Source: Thermoproteota archaeon (GTDB taxonomy: Archaea; Thermoproteota; EX4484-205; JAAOZP01). Taken from it: a DNA stretch of 6,132 nt. The stretch's first letter is position 1; every line of letters starts with the position of its first letter. The DNA lies in assembly GCA_026414125.1 (NCBI GenBank), contig JAOAJQ010000084.1, positions 1 to 6,132 of the forward strand. Direction: 5' to 3'. Made by a program: the position numbers and the translations under genes. The notes below the pieces were generated by a model, which saw nothing but the letters and a program-made list of their open reading frames with translations, made no database searches and was not told the DNA's origin. Below are positions 1-5,794 of the stretch, in pieces.

Positions 1-2456
1 GTGTTAACTCTTATCCAAGGTTGGACCTCTATGTAGGAGTAGTGTGAATCAGGATTATCAGGAGTGTTCATCCAGATATGGGTTAGAAACGGGGTTTTCG
101 CATCGTAAGCCATTATGAGCCCAAGCTTCTCCTGCTCGTCGTAGCAGGCAACCCAGTCCTCCGTGAGGAAAAGCCTCTTACCGTAGAGCCTACCCTTGTA
201 TCTCTCCTTGAGAATACCGTTGCTCGAAGGATAGTAGACAACGTGGCTGGCGTCAACGCTGTTTCCAAGCCTTATGAAAGGATTGACGCCGATCACGTTG
301 AGCTCAGGGTTGACGAAGTCCGCCTCGTACCTCACCTCCAGCAGCGGAGAGCCCGCGAAAAGCTTGAAAGTCTTCTTTAACACATTCCCGTTCATGTCTG
401 CCTCCGCAGAGACCACTGCACTATTTCCCTCCTTCTTCACTATTCTAATTTTAAAGTTCTCATGTCCCTCAACAGTTGGCTGCTGTATGAATTCCTCCAA
501 ACCTCCAAACGGGTAGAACCTTCTCTTCCTGCCAGAGACCCTCCAGTCATCAGGTTTCTTAGGATATAGTTTAAACAACAGGTCTGCCTCCAGTTTCTTC
601 AACCTATACTGCAACAACCTCCCACCGGGGGAGATCACTTTGGCAACTACGTGCTCGTTTTGGAGTACTGCCTCCTCAAGACCGTCCTCATCGTAATCCC
701 CCGTATGGGCGAAGGCTCTTCCTTCAAAGCTTCGCATCAGAACTCTGCAAGCAGCCCTCCCGGAGGAGAAACCTATGTTCACTAAGTAGTCTCCAGCCTT
801 CAGATTCAAGGGAATCATGGTTTTATACGGCCTACGCGGAGGAGCCTGAATCCTTATGGATTCTTCGGAAACCGCGCCTCCCTTAGAGGAGATGCTGACC
901 CTCAAATCTACTTTCTCAGCACCGGTATTGTTCCACACCGTCACCGGAATTTCAACACTGTCTTCCAGAATCAGAAGAGGAAAAGTGGAGACCATGGGCG
1001 GTACCTCAAAGAAGCAAAGATTCCTCCAACAGCCATGTTGCGAGGAGAATTCGACGAGCAGCAGGCCGTAAGACCCGTTTAACTCTTCAGACACGGATAC
1101 TTCAAAGACAACATCTTTCTTCCCGCCCTTTTCGAAGCACACCGCTATGTTGCTCGGATTCACCCTGATGCCGCGGCTCGCCTTAACTTTGAGAACTCCC
1201 CCTAGAGGCTGCTCAGCCTTATTCTCCATTGAAACTGTGAGTCGCGTCCCTTCGAGCTCAGAGGAAAGCGAGAAAAATGTTCCGAAAATCCGACGGAGAT
1301 ATTCCCTGTCAGCTAGAAGAATCCTCACCAGATTTACAAGCGTTGAAGCACCTGCTGTCTTACCGTCTTCAAACACCCCTACAGCTTTCCGTGAAAGGAT
1401 TGCCTTCAAAATCCTATCTCTAGATGATAGACCCTGATCATCCTTGTCAACGAACAGCCAGATCGAAGGGGGCACCGTCCCCCATTCCAAATGGTAGGGC
1501 ATTATCAAGAAAGGCTTTCCCAGCTCCTCCAAATACTCGCTGTTCCCCTCGTGGAAAACATAGCCGTCTAAACGATTCTCCAGCACGTCGATGTCCGAGT
1601 CTAGAAGATTGTTGAAAACCCCGAAGAGCATTCCCCCCGGCTTCCTCATCCTGCAGGCTTCTGTGGCATCAGAGGACTGCGGGTCGGGATACTCGTCCCA
1701 GTTAACCATGAGACACTTGCCGTCGCCCGTTAACTGGCCTGAGAAAACAGTGAAATCAAGGCCAAGCTCATTTATCTTTGGAACCAGCTCCCTAACCGCC
1801 AAGTCCTCACCGGGGCCTACGAGGAAAACCCATTTACAGCCAAGCCTAACAGCGTCCGCCAGTATTTTACCCGGGTGCTTGGGCAGTGGTGTAACCGTAT
1901 ACCTGCCGCTTGTGCAGAAAGGCCATCCCTTCCAGACTTCATGCGTATTCAAAACCTCCTTCCATTCGCTGAGCAACCCCAATAGTCTTCTTGCCCCTTC
2001 GAGATACATCGCAACGATAATCAGCACAATCCTTTGACTGCCATGCTGTTGGAGATGAAAGAGTAAAACATCATTGTCCCATTGCTCTTTGGGAACTTCC
2101 TGTTTAAGAGTCGCAAAAAGTTGTGTGTTAAACTCGAGGAGAACAACCAAGTTCGATTCGGATGCATGCCTATTAAACTCCTCTGGAGACGGGTTTGAGA
2201 TGATTTTAAAATCCTCAAGTTTTAGATACTTTTCGAAAAAACCTTTCTTCATCCAGAATCTTCCGAAACCCTCTAAACAATTGTTCCTGTCCTCAATATT
2301 TTTCACCTTAGCATCGAGGTCTTCAAAGCAAAAATCTACTCCCAAGTATGATGCTGTAATCCAAGTCTTCTTAATCCATTCTCGTGAGAAACCTTCAAAC
2401 TTACCTTTGAAAAGTGTGAGGTCACACGGACAGATTTCAGGCGTTTCCGCTTCCAT
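1..2456 (-). CDS. Partial large multidomain glycoside-hydrolase-like protein, C-terminus off the left edge
   Basis: This frame is open without a stop for 818 codons from ATG 2454-2456 to the window edge, so the 3' end is missing. The product has no signal peptide and looks cytosolic. Residues about 1-390 are alpha/beta in character: a hydrophobic strand and helix at ~137-165, a strand-helix unit at ~193-240 (KWVFLVGPGED) and a strand at ~309-330 (PFLIMPYHLEWG), as in TIM-barrel glycosidases. I cannot name the family. Residues ~400-580 are beta-rich and Ig-like. At ~586 a GDYDEDGLEE motif opens a beta-sandwich with a KTFKLFAGSPLLEVRY stretch, like the mutarotase-like C-terminal domains of carbohydrate-active enzymes (for example GH57-type glucanotransferases). 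The start is chosen because a TATA box lies 27 bp before it. An in-frame ATG at 2517-2519 is upstream of that box and less likely. The first ~140 codons are visibly AT-richer than the rest. Being a protein gene is near certain; the glycoside-hydrolase reading is inference. Confidence 0.75.
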   Translation of the reverse strand, partial: MEAETPEICPCDLTLFKGKFEGFSREWIKKTWITASYLGVDFCFEDLDAKVKNIEDRNNCLEGFGRFWMKKGFFEKYLKLEDFKIISNPSPEEFNRHASESNLVVLLEFNTQLFATLKQEVPKEQWDNDVLLFHLQQHGSQRIVLIIVAMYLEGARRLLGLLSEWKEVLNTHEVWKGWPFCTSGRYTVTPLPKHPGKILADAVRLGCKWVFLVGPGEDLAVRELVPKINELGLDFTVFSGQLTGDGKCLMVNWDEYPDPQSSDATEACRMRKPGGMLFGVFNNLLDSDIDVLENRLDGYVFHEGNSEYLEELGKPFLIMPYHLEWGTVPPSIWLFVDKDDQGLSSRDRILKAILSRKAVGVFEDGKTAGASTLVNLVRILLADREYLRRIFGTFFSLSSELEGTRLTVSMENKAEQPLGGVLKVKASRGIRVNPSNIAVCFEKGGKKDVVFEVSVSEELNGSYGLLLVEFSSQHGCWRNLCFFEVPPMVSTFPLLILEDSVEIPVTVWNNTGAEKVDLRVSISSKGGAVSEESIRIQAPPRRPYKTMIPLNLKAGDYLVNIGFSSGRAACRVLMRSFEGRAFAHTGDYDEDGLEEAVLQNEHVVAKVISPGGRLLQYRLKKLEADLLFKLYPKKPDDWRVSGRKRRFYPFGGLEEFIQQPTVEGHENFKIRIVKKEGNSAVVSAEADMNGNVLKKTFKLFAGSPLLEVRYEADFVNPELNVIGVNPFIRLGNSVDASHVVYYPSSNGILKERYKGRLYGKRLFLTEDWVACYDEQEKLGLIMAYDAKTPFLTHIWMNTPDNPDSHYSYIEVQPWIRVN

Positions 2457-2478
2457 TTTGAAAAGTTCTGATACTTGC

Positions 2479-2488
2479 AAAATATAAG
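2479..2488 (-). promoter_or_regulatory. TATA box for the large glycoside-hydrolase-like gene
   Basis: Read on the minus strand this is CTTATATTTT, a close match to the archaeal TATA box. Its centre is about 27 bp before ATG 2454-2456, which puts the expected transcription start at or within a couple of bases of the start codon. No SD sequence precedes the ATG. Together these point to a leaderless transcript and support this start over the longer in-frame ATG at 2517-2519. Confidence 0.6.
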
Positions 2489-2734
2489 ACTTATGTTGAA
2501 AGGGGTGAAAGTTATTCATGAATAGCGTGCACTAAAAACCTTGCTCCAACTTAGGAAATATGCATGAAATGGAGAAAGAAGCTAGCTGCTTAGGTAAAAA
2601 CTTAGGATCCTCTTGGTTGCGTTATACGTGTCTCAACGGTGCTAAAACCAGTTAAAAGCTTAAGAAGAAAGTGGAAAGGAATCAAGGATCTTCAATACCA
2701 CTCGGTAATCAACTAATCAACTATTCTGGCCTGC
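2489..2734. other. Intergenic gap with short repeats, no gene seen
   Basis: This gap lies between the end of the glycosyltransferase gene and the promoter of the large gene, both on the minus strand. It holds three copies of CTTAGG (2550-2555, 2589-2594, 2601-2606), the last two separated by six bases, and a tandem 8-bp repeat at 2706-2722. Downstream of the glycosyltransferase stop the minus strand has short T-rich stretches (around 2650-2670), which could act as an archaeal oligo-T terminator, but no strong run is present. A 31-codon plus-strand frame at 2560-2655 has no promoter or SD sequence and is not called. Confidence 0.5.
2706..2722. repeat. Tandem 8-bp repeat (TAATCAAC x2)
   Basis: TAATCAAC occurs twice head to tail, followed by one further base of a third unit, 12 bp beyond the glycosyltransferase stop codon. 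It is too short to identify as a known element and may simply reflect replication slippage. Confidence 0.45.
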
Positions 2735-3664
2735 TTAAAGTAAGCCTCCAGTCTTATGAGCCCATTCACATTTTCCGGTTCTCCCAAGAACGGCGTCTAA
2801 AGTGCCTTTAAGAATGCATAGCACCCGCTCAGGTTGGTTTAAAATAAGATAATGGTTTAAATCGCGGGGGATCATAATGAAAAATTCATATAGAGTAAGT
2901 TTAACTTTTCTATGCCTAATATAGGTATAAAATTTGTTTCTTTGAATGTAATAGTATTTTCTTCCTTTCGGATATAGAGGTTTTTGGATCTTTTTCCCAA
3001 GAATATTTCTGCTTACAAAACCTTTAAGTGTCCAATCTCTATGATATACTTTCGCATCTTTCACATCTATTATTTTTACACCAGCTTTTTTGGCTCTTAA
3101 CATGTATTCAATATCATCCCAGTATATGAAAAACTCTTTTAAAGGCAAACCTATTTTAGAAATAATGTTTCTCGAGAATATTCCACCAGCAAATAATGGT
3201 GAAAAGTCTGCGGCATTGACTAAAGCTGGCCGTGCAGCTACATTAAAATTATCTTTTATAGCAAATATGAGTTTTTCTAAACAATCATGAGATGGTATTA
3301 CGTCATCGTCCATGACCCAGATCCAATCACATCCACATTTATATGCTCTTTTAAATCCTTCGTAAAAACCTCCAGAACCTCCAACATCTTTGTAGAGCCG
3401 AAAATAATGAAACTCGATAGGTATATCTATAAATACATTTCTAGTGCCCCAAATTATGCTGCAAGTATTAGCAGGAGGCGATTCCTTTATAAAGCCTTTT
3501 TCTAATAGAAGTTTTTCTGTACCATCAGTAGAAGGCCCGTCGATTATAAAGATTGAGTTTAAAGAATAAGTCTGCTTAAGCAATGCAGAAATACACTTTA
3601 ACAAAACATTTTTCCGGTTAAATGTAACCACAACGGCACAAACTTTAGGATTAGTAGTAATCAT
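2735..3664 (-). CDS. Family-2 glycosyltransferase, GlfT/rhamnosyltransferase type
   Basis: The 309-residue product is a GT-A fold enzyme that should transfer a sugar from a nucleotide-sugar donor to a growing glycan on the cytoplasmic side of the membrane. The nucleotide-binding start is AVVVTFNR (residues 10-17), with IIDGPSTDGT at 40-49. GGSGGF (95-100) is the loop typical of galactofuranosyl- and rhamnosyl-transferases. The metal-binding DDD is at 119-121, the probable catalytic base is in YWDDIEY (181-187), and a likely metal-ligand histidine is H208. There is no clear membrane segment, although the C-terminal part is basic and amphipathic. It is the second gene of an operon, starting 3 nt after the TGA of the exported-protein gene. 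A strong SD sequence, GGGGTGAT, overlaps that gene's end, so translation is probably coupled. Codons 1 to ~265 are very AT-rich (22-33 % GC in most lines counted), while the last ~44 codons are 42-45 %. Family assignment is firm; donor and acceptor are unknown. Confidence 0.92.
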   Translation of the reverse strand: MITTNPKVCAVVVTFNRKNVLLKCISALLKQTYSLNSIFIIDGPSTDGTEKLLLEKGFIKESPPANTCSIIWGTRNVFIDIPIEFHYFRLYKDVGGSGGFYEGFKRAYKCGCDWIWVMDDDVIPSHDCLEKLIFAIKDNFNVAARPALVNAADFSPLFAGGIFSRNIISKIGLPLKEFFIYWDDIEYMLRAKKAGVKIIDVKDAKVYHRDWTLKGFVSRNILGKKIQKPLYPKGRKYYYIQRNKFYTYIRHRKVKLTLYEFFIMIPRDLNHYLILNQPERVLCILKGTLDAVLGRTGKCEWAHKTGGLL

Positions 3665-3666
3665 TC

Positions 3667-3674
3667 ATCACCCC
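3667..3674 (-). promoter_or_regulatory. SD sequence for the glycosyltransferase
   Basis: On the minus strand this is GGGGTGAT, in which GGTGAT pairs perfectly with the archaeal 16S rRNA 3' end. It is followed by GA and then the ATG, and it includes the first base pairs of the upstream gene's TGA. It contrasts with the leaderless starts elsewhere in the window and marks this as an operon-internal gene. Confidence 0.75.
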
Positions 3675-4186
3675 TCATAAAAGGAATATACCCGCAAAGG
3701 CTTACGTATTGCATTCATATAGTTTAGAATAATATTGTTATTGGCATCGACGGTGAAGCTGTTGTTAGCAGTAGACTGCTCTTCGTCGCTTATCCAAAAC
3801 CGAGTTCCGTCAACGGTGAGCATCGGAACAATATTCGCATTAGAAAGTTGCATTGTGTACTGGTATAGCATAGCCTTCCTAAAGACCATATTGAAAAGAT
3901 AAGGGGACCAATATTTAATGTTGAGATTCTTGTCCAACCTCTGAAAGTAGGAGACTGAGGCTAGGCTTCTGAGGAAGCACGGCTCGTGAAACCTAACCAG
4001 TTTTATCCGCCAGCTTGGAAGAGGAAAAAACCTTATCGTGACACCGCTAGGGTAGAAATCACTCCAGTCGTATTCAACGTTATCATCATAGTAAAGTTTA
4101 AATGGGGAAGAGTAAGACTTCAGAGACGTTGAGAGGAAAGTCAATAGTAAAGCTAGGGCTAGAATAAGAGCAACACGTCTACTCAT
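3668..4186 (-). CDS. Short exported or membrane-anchored protein, possible UPF0182-like ectodomain fragment
   Basis: I chose the ATG at 4184-4186 (172 residues) rather than the in-frame ATG at 4244-4246 (192 residues), because a TATA box at 4210-4220 sits 29 bp before it and would fall inside the longer version. The protein then begins MSRRVALILALALLLTFLST, a positively charged tip and a hydrophobic segment of a signal peptide or single N-terminal anchor, so about 145 residues would be outside the cell. That part is rich in aromatic residues and Asn and has no repeats. Its last ~70 residues (DGTRFWISDE, then LNYMNAIRKPLRVYSFYEG) recall the DG-x-x-x-WI-x-D and NYIRNSVK...DAY.G elements of the UPF0182/COG1615 ectodomain. 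This is a memory-based resemblance only. It is the promoter-proximal gene of the operon with the glycosyltransferase, so a role at the cell surface or in glycan assembly is plausible but unproven. Confidence 0.7.
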   Translation of the reverse strand: MSRRVALILALALLLTFLSTSLKSYSSPFKLYYDDNVEYDWSDFYPSGVTIRFFPLPSWRIKLVRFHEPCFLRSLASVSYFQRLDKNLNIKYWSPYLFNMVFRKAMLYQYTMQLSNANIVPMLTVDGTRFWISDEEQSTANNSFTVDANNNIILNYMNAIRKPLRVYSFYEG

Positions 4187-4209
4187 GGCGGAAGTAATAA
4201 GGGCTAAGG

Positions 4210-4220
4210 TTTTAAATAAG
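4210..4220 (-). promoter_or_regulatory. TATA box for the exported-protein/glycosyltransferase operon
   Basis: On the minus strand this reads CTTATTTAAAA, preceded by an A-rich stretch that could serve as BRE. Its centre is about 29 bp before ATG 4184-4186, predicting a transcription start 2-3 nt before the start codon. No comparable box or SD sequence precedes the alternative ATG at 4244-4246. Confidence 0.55.
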
Positions 4221-4261
4221 TTTTTCGAATACCTGCATATCTCCATTCAGTTAGACACTGA

Positions 4262-4284
4262 TCAAGACCTCTTGAATGTTCAAG
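4262..4284. repeat. Triple-arm inverted repeat (TCAAG / CTTGA / TCAAG)
   Basis: TCAAG (4262-4266), CTTGAA (4271-4276) and TTCAAG (4279-4284) form overlapping inverted repeats. The second and third arms are a perfect 6-bp palindrome with a 2-bp spacer. The element lies about 45 bp upstream of the operon TATA box, a position where an archaeal activator or a distal operator could bind. Chance occurrence in AT-rich DNA is also possible. Confidence 0.4.
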
Positions 4285-4397
4285 CTTTACAGGGATTTCC
4301 CATTTAGATTTTTCAAATAATGTTTCATTTGTTTGTTTTTTAGCATAAGCAAGTGTGAATGGTAATTCAAGTTATGACTTCACGTACTATGTATGAA

Positions 4398-4413
4398 TGT
4401 ACACGTTTGTACA
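4398..4413. promoter_or_regulatory. Candidate operator: two TGTACA sites one helical turn apart
   Basis: The self-complementary hexamer TGTACA occurs at 4398-4403 and 4408-4413, start-to-start distance 10 bp. The second copy is also the core of a longer imperfect palindrome, ACGTTTGTACAAAAACGT (4403-4420), that ends on the TATA box of the dehydrogenase gene. A dimeric regulator bound here would cover the BRE/TATA region. The regulator is not known. Confidence 0.4.
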
Positions 4414-4418
4414 AAAAC

Positions 4419-4427
4419 GTTTAAGAA
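4419..4427 (+). promoter_or_regulatory. TATA box for the dehydrogenase gene
   Basis: GTTTAAGAA with an A-rich BRE-like stretch just upstream (4413-4417). It predicts a transcription start near 4447-4449, giving a short leader of about 23-25 nt that carries an SD sequence. This differs from the other first genes of the window, which look leaderless. Confidence 0.45.
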
Positions 4428-4454
4428 CACCTTCCTCGACTCCGTGAAAAAGTT

Positions 4455-4459
4455 GGAGG
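4455..4459 (+). promoter_or_regulatory. SD sequence (GGAGG) for the dehydrogenase
   Basis: GGAGG lies 12 nt before ATG 4472, somewhat farther than usual. An in-frame TGA at 4445-4447 and the absence of any other start codon between it and 4472 leave this ATG as the only sensible start. Confidence 0.5.
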
Positions 4460-4471
4460 AACACCAAAGAG

Positions 4472-5398
4472 ATGGTAGGTGGGAAGCTTAAGGCTCTCGT
4501 GCTTGATAGTTTCGACCAGGCGTTTTTCGAAAGGCTTAAAGAATACTGTGAGGTTCTGAACGAAACCCGTCTGGAGGAGACTGAGATACTTATAGTGAGG
4601 AGCAACACTAGGGTTGACAGGGAGTTCATATCTCGGCTTCCGAACCTTAAGCTTGTGGTTACCGCTACGCATGGAGAGGACCATATTGACAAGCAGGCTC
4701 TAGCTGAGCGGGGAATACCTTACAGGACTGCTCCTGTTCAAAGCTACGATGTTGCTCAGAGCGTGATGGCTTATGTTTTCGCGTTTGCCACCAACATGGT
4801 TATCGCAGACAGATCCATGAAGAAGGGCGAGTGGAAGAAAAAAGAGCTCGTAGGATTCAGAGTGGAGGGTAAAACGCTTGGAATAATAGGCTACGGGCGC
4901 ATAGGAAGGGAGGTTGCGAGACAGGCTCTGGCAAACGGCCTAAGGGTAATCGTTTACGAGAAGGATGCTAAGGCTAGGCTTGAGAACAATCTGCCGGTAA
5001 GGTTTGCCGAGACCTTGGAGGAGCTTCTTTCAAGCTCCGACATAATAACGATACACGTCCCCCTGACTGATGAGACAAGGGGTATGATCGGTGAACGCGA
5101 GCTCGCCATCGTTAAGAACGGCGCCTACTTGATAAACACCGCTAGGGGAGGAATTGTCGATGAGGAAGCATTGCTGAAAGCCCTGGAGACGGGCAGGCTC
5201 GCAGGCGCGGCTCTAGACGTTTTCCACCATCAGCCGCCTCTTGTTAACAACTCGTCCGAGAAGCTTGCACGCCATGAGAGAGTGATTGCTTCCCCGCACA
5301 GCATCGCTCAGACCAGAGAGACCTTGAGACAAAAGGGTGAGACAGTCCTCGAAATAATCAGGAGCTATGTTGAAAACCCTAAGGGTTCAACATTTTAA
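4472..5398 (+). CDS. D-2-hydroxyacid dehydrogenase, SerA-like, with Gln at the catalytic Glu position
   Basis: The 308-residue product belongs to the NAD(P)-dependent D-isomer-specific 2-hydroxyacid dehydrogenases, which interconvert 2-oxoacids and D-2-hydroxyacids in the cytoplasm. It has the family's two-part catalytic domain around a Rossmann domain: GIIGYGRIG (137-145) binds the dinucleotide, with E163 at the position that contacts the adenosine ribose and favours NAD. IHVPLTDETRGMI (194-206) and INTARGGIVDEEAL (221-234) are family signatures. The substrate-binding arginine is R225 and the catalytic histidine is H276 (SPHSIAQT). The Glu that normally pairs with the His, in DVF-x-x-E-P, is here Gln (Q254 in DVFHHQPP). 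The usual G-x-G-x-D-N-x-D substrate loop is also altered (THGEDHID, 66-73). There is no ACT or other regulatory C-terminal domain, as in short archaeal enzymes. The gene is monocistronic and convergent with the FUN14-like gene. Family is certain; 3-phosphoglycerate as substrate is not. Confidence 0.93.
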   Translation: MVGGKLKALVLDSFDQAFFERLKEYCEVLNETRLEETEILIVRSNTRVDREFISRLPNLKLVVTATHGEDHIDKQALAERGIPYRTAPVQSYDVAQSVMAYVFAFATNMVIADRSMKKGEWKKKELVGFRVEGKTLGIIGYGRIGREVARQALANGLRVIVYEKDAKARLENNLPVRFAETLEELLSSSDIITIHVPLTDETRGMIGERELAIVKNGAYLINTARGGIVDEEALLKALETGRLAGAALDVFHHQPPLVNNSSEKLARHERVIASPHSIAQTRETLRQKGETVLEIIRSYVENPKGSTF

Positions 5399-5411
5399 TC
5401 TGGAGCAGGTT

Positions 5412-5454
5412 GAGAACTCGGGCAGACTATGACTGCTTTCTAAACCCGGGTCTC
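5412..5454. terminator. Hairpin in the convergent spacer, possible shared terminator
   Basis: GAGA-A-CTCGGG (5412-5422) pairs with CCCGGGTCTC (5445-5454), giving ten base pairs with one bulged A and one G-U pair. The loop can alternatively form a small GCAG/CTGC hairpin (5422-5425 with 5433-5436). It begins 13 bp after the dehydrogenase stop and ends 4 bp before the last codon of the facing gene. There is no long T-run, so it is not a classical archaeal oligo-T terminator. Confidence 0.4.
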
Positions 5455-5458
5455 ATTC

Positions 5459-5761
5459 CTACCCCTTCCAAAGGCCCAGCAGTAATCCTATGAGGAAAGT
5501 TGCTGAAGAGTATGGAAGCACGTTTTGAAGGCTGCCGCCTAGTTCAATCACCGTAGGCAGGAACTCCATAGCTCTTTCGAAAAGGTCTTGAAAAGTCAGG
5601 CTCACGTAGCCCGTGGCTACAAGTATTATTATGAGTATCAGGAGGGCTAGCACCAGCGTTATGGCACGCTTAATTATGAGGCCTACGAGAAGCCCGATGA
5701 TGAACGGGACTACCACGGGAACAATCCAGGCGAACTCAGGGGGAATAGTCACTCCAGACAT
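5459..5761 (-). CDS. FUN14-like small three-helix membrane protein
   Basis: The 100-residue product has three predicted membrane segments (about residues 12-30, 33-53 and 82-98). A glycine-rich helix followed by basic residues, GLLVGLIIKR (23-32), is echoed at the C-terminus by FLIGLLLGLWKG (89-100). Paired G-x-x-x-G helices ending in K/R and a short loop of ~28 residues between helices 2 and 3 are the pattern of the FUN14 family, which is widespread in archaea and of unknown role there. The length fits. The assignment is from pattern, not from a search. The ATG at 5759-5761 lies 28 bp after the centre of a TATA-like box and has no SD sequence, suggesting a leaderless, single-gene transcript. 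It converges on the dehydrogenase gene. Confidence 0.8.
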   Translation of the reverse strand: MSGVTIPPEFAWIVPVVVPFIIGLLVGLIIKRAITLVLALLILIIILVATGYVSLTFQDLFERAMEFLPTVIELGGSLQNVLPYSSATFLIGLLLGLWKG

Positions 5762-5784
5762 CTTGAAGAAGAAGCCTGACCCTT

Positions 5785-5794
5785 GCTTAAAAAG
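5785..5794 (-). promoter_or_regulatory. TATA box for the FUN14-like gene
   Basis: On the minus strand this is CTTTTTAAGC, centred about 28 bp before the ATG at 5759-5761, the same geometry as the other two leaderless starts. It overlaps the stop codon of the PIN-domain remnant upstream. Confidence 0.5.

Noticed and set aside
274..1615. Several plus-strand frames of 63-96 codons
   Set aside because: All are antisense to the continuous 818-codon minus-strand gene and have no SD sequence or promoter.
1591..2487. Plus-strand open frames of 148 and 137 codons
   Set aside because: They lie antisense to the long minus-strand frame, which has protein-like composition and a promoter. The plus frames have low-complexity Ser/Pro-rich translations typical of shadows.
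2560..2655. Plus-strand 31-codon frame in the intergenic gap
   Set aside because: No TATA box or SD sequence at a sensible distance and no recognisable features.
3662..3672. GTGATGA resembling box C of a C/D box guide RNA
   Set aside because: It is fully explained by the SD sequence and stop codons before the glycosyltransferase ATG, and no box D, C' or D' set at proper spacing is seen.
4387..4692. Minus-strand frames of 101 and 87 codons
   Set aside because: They oppose the promoter and N-terminal coding part of the well-supported dehydrogenase gene.
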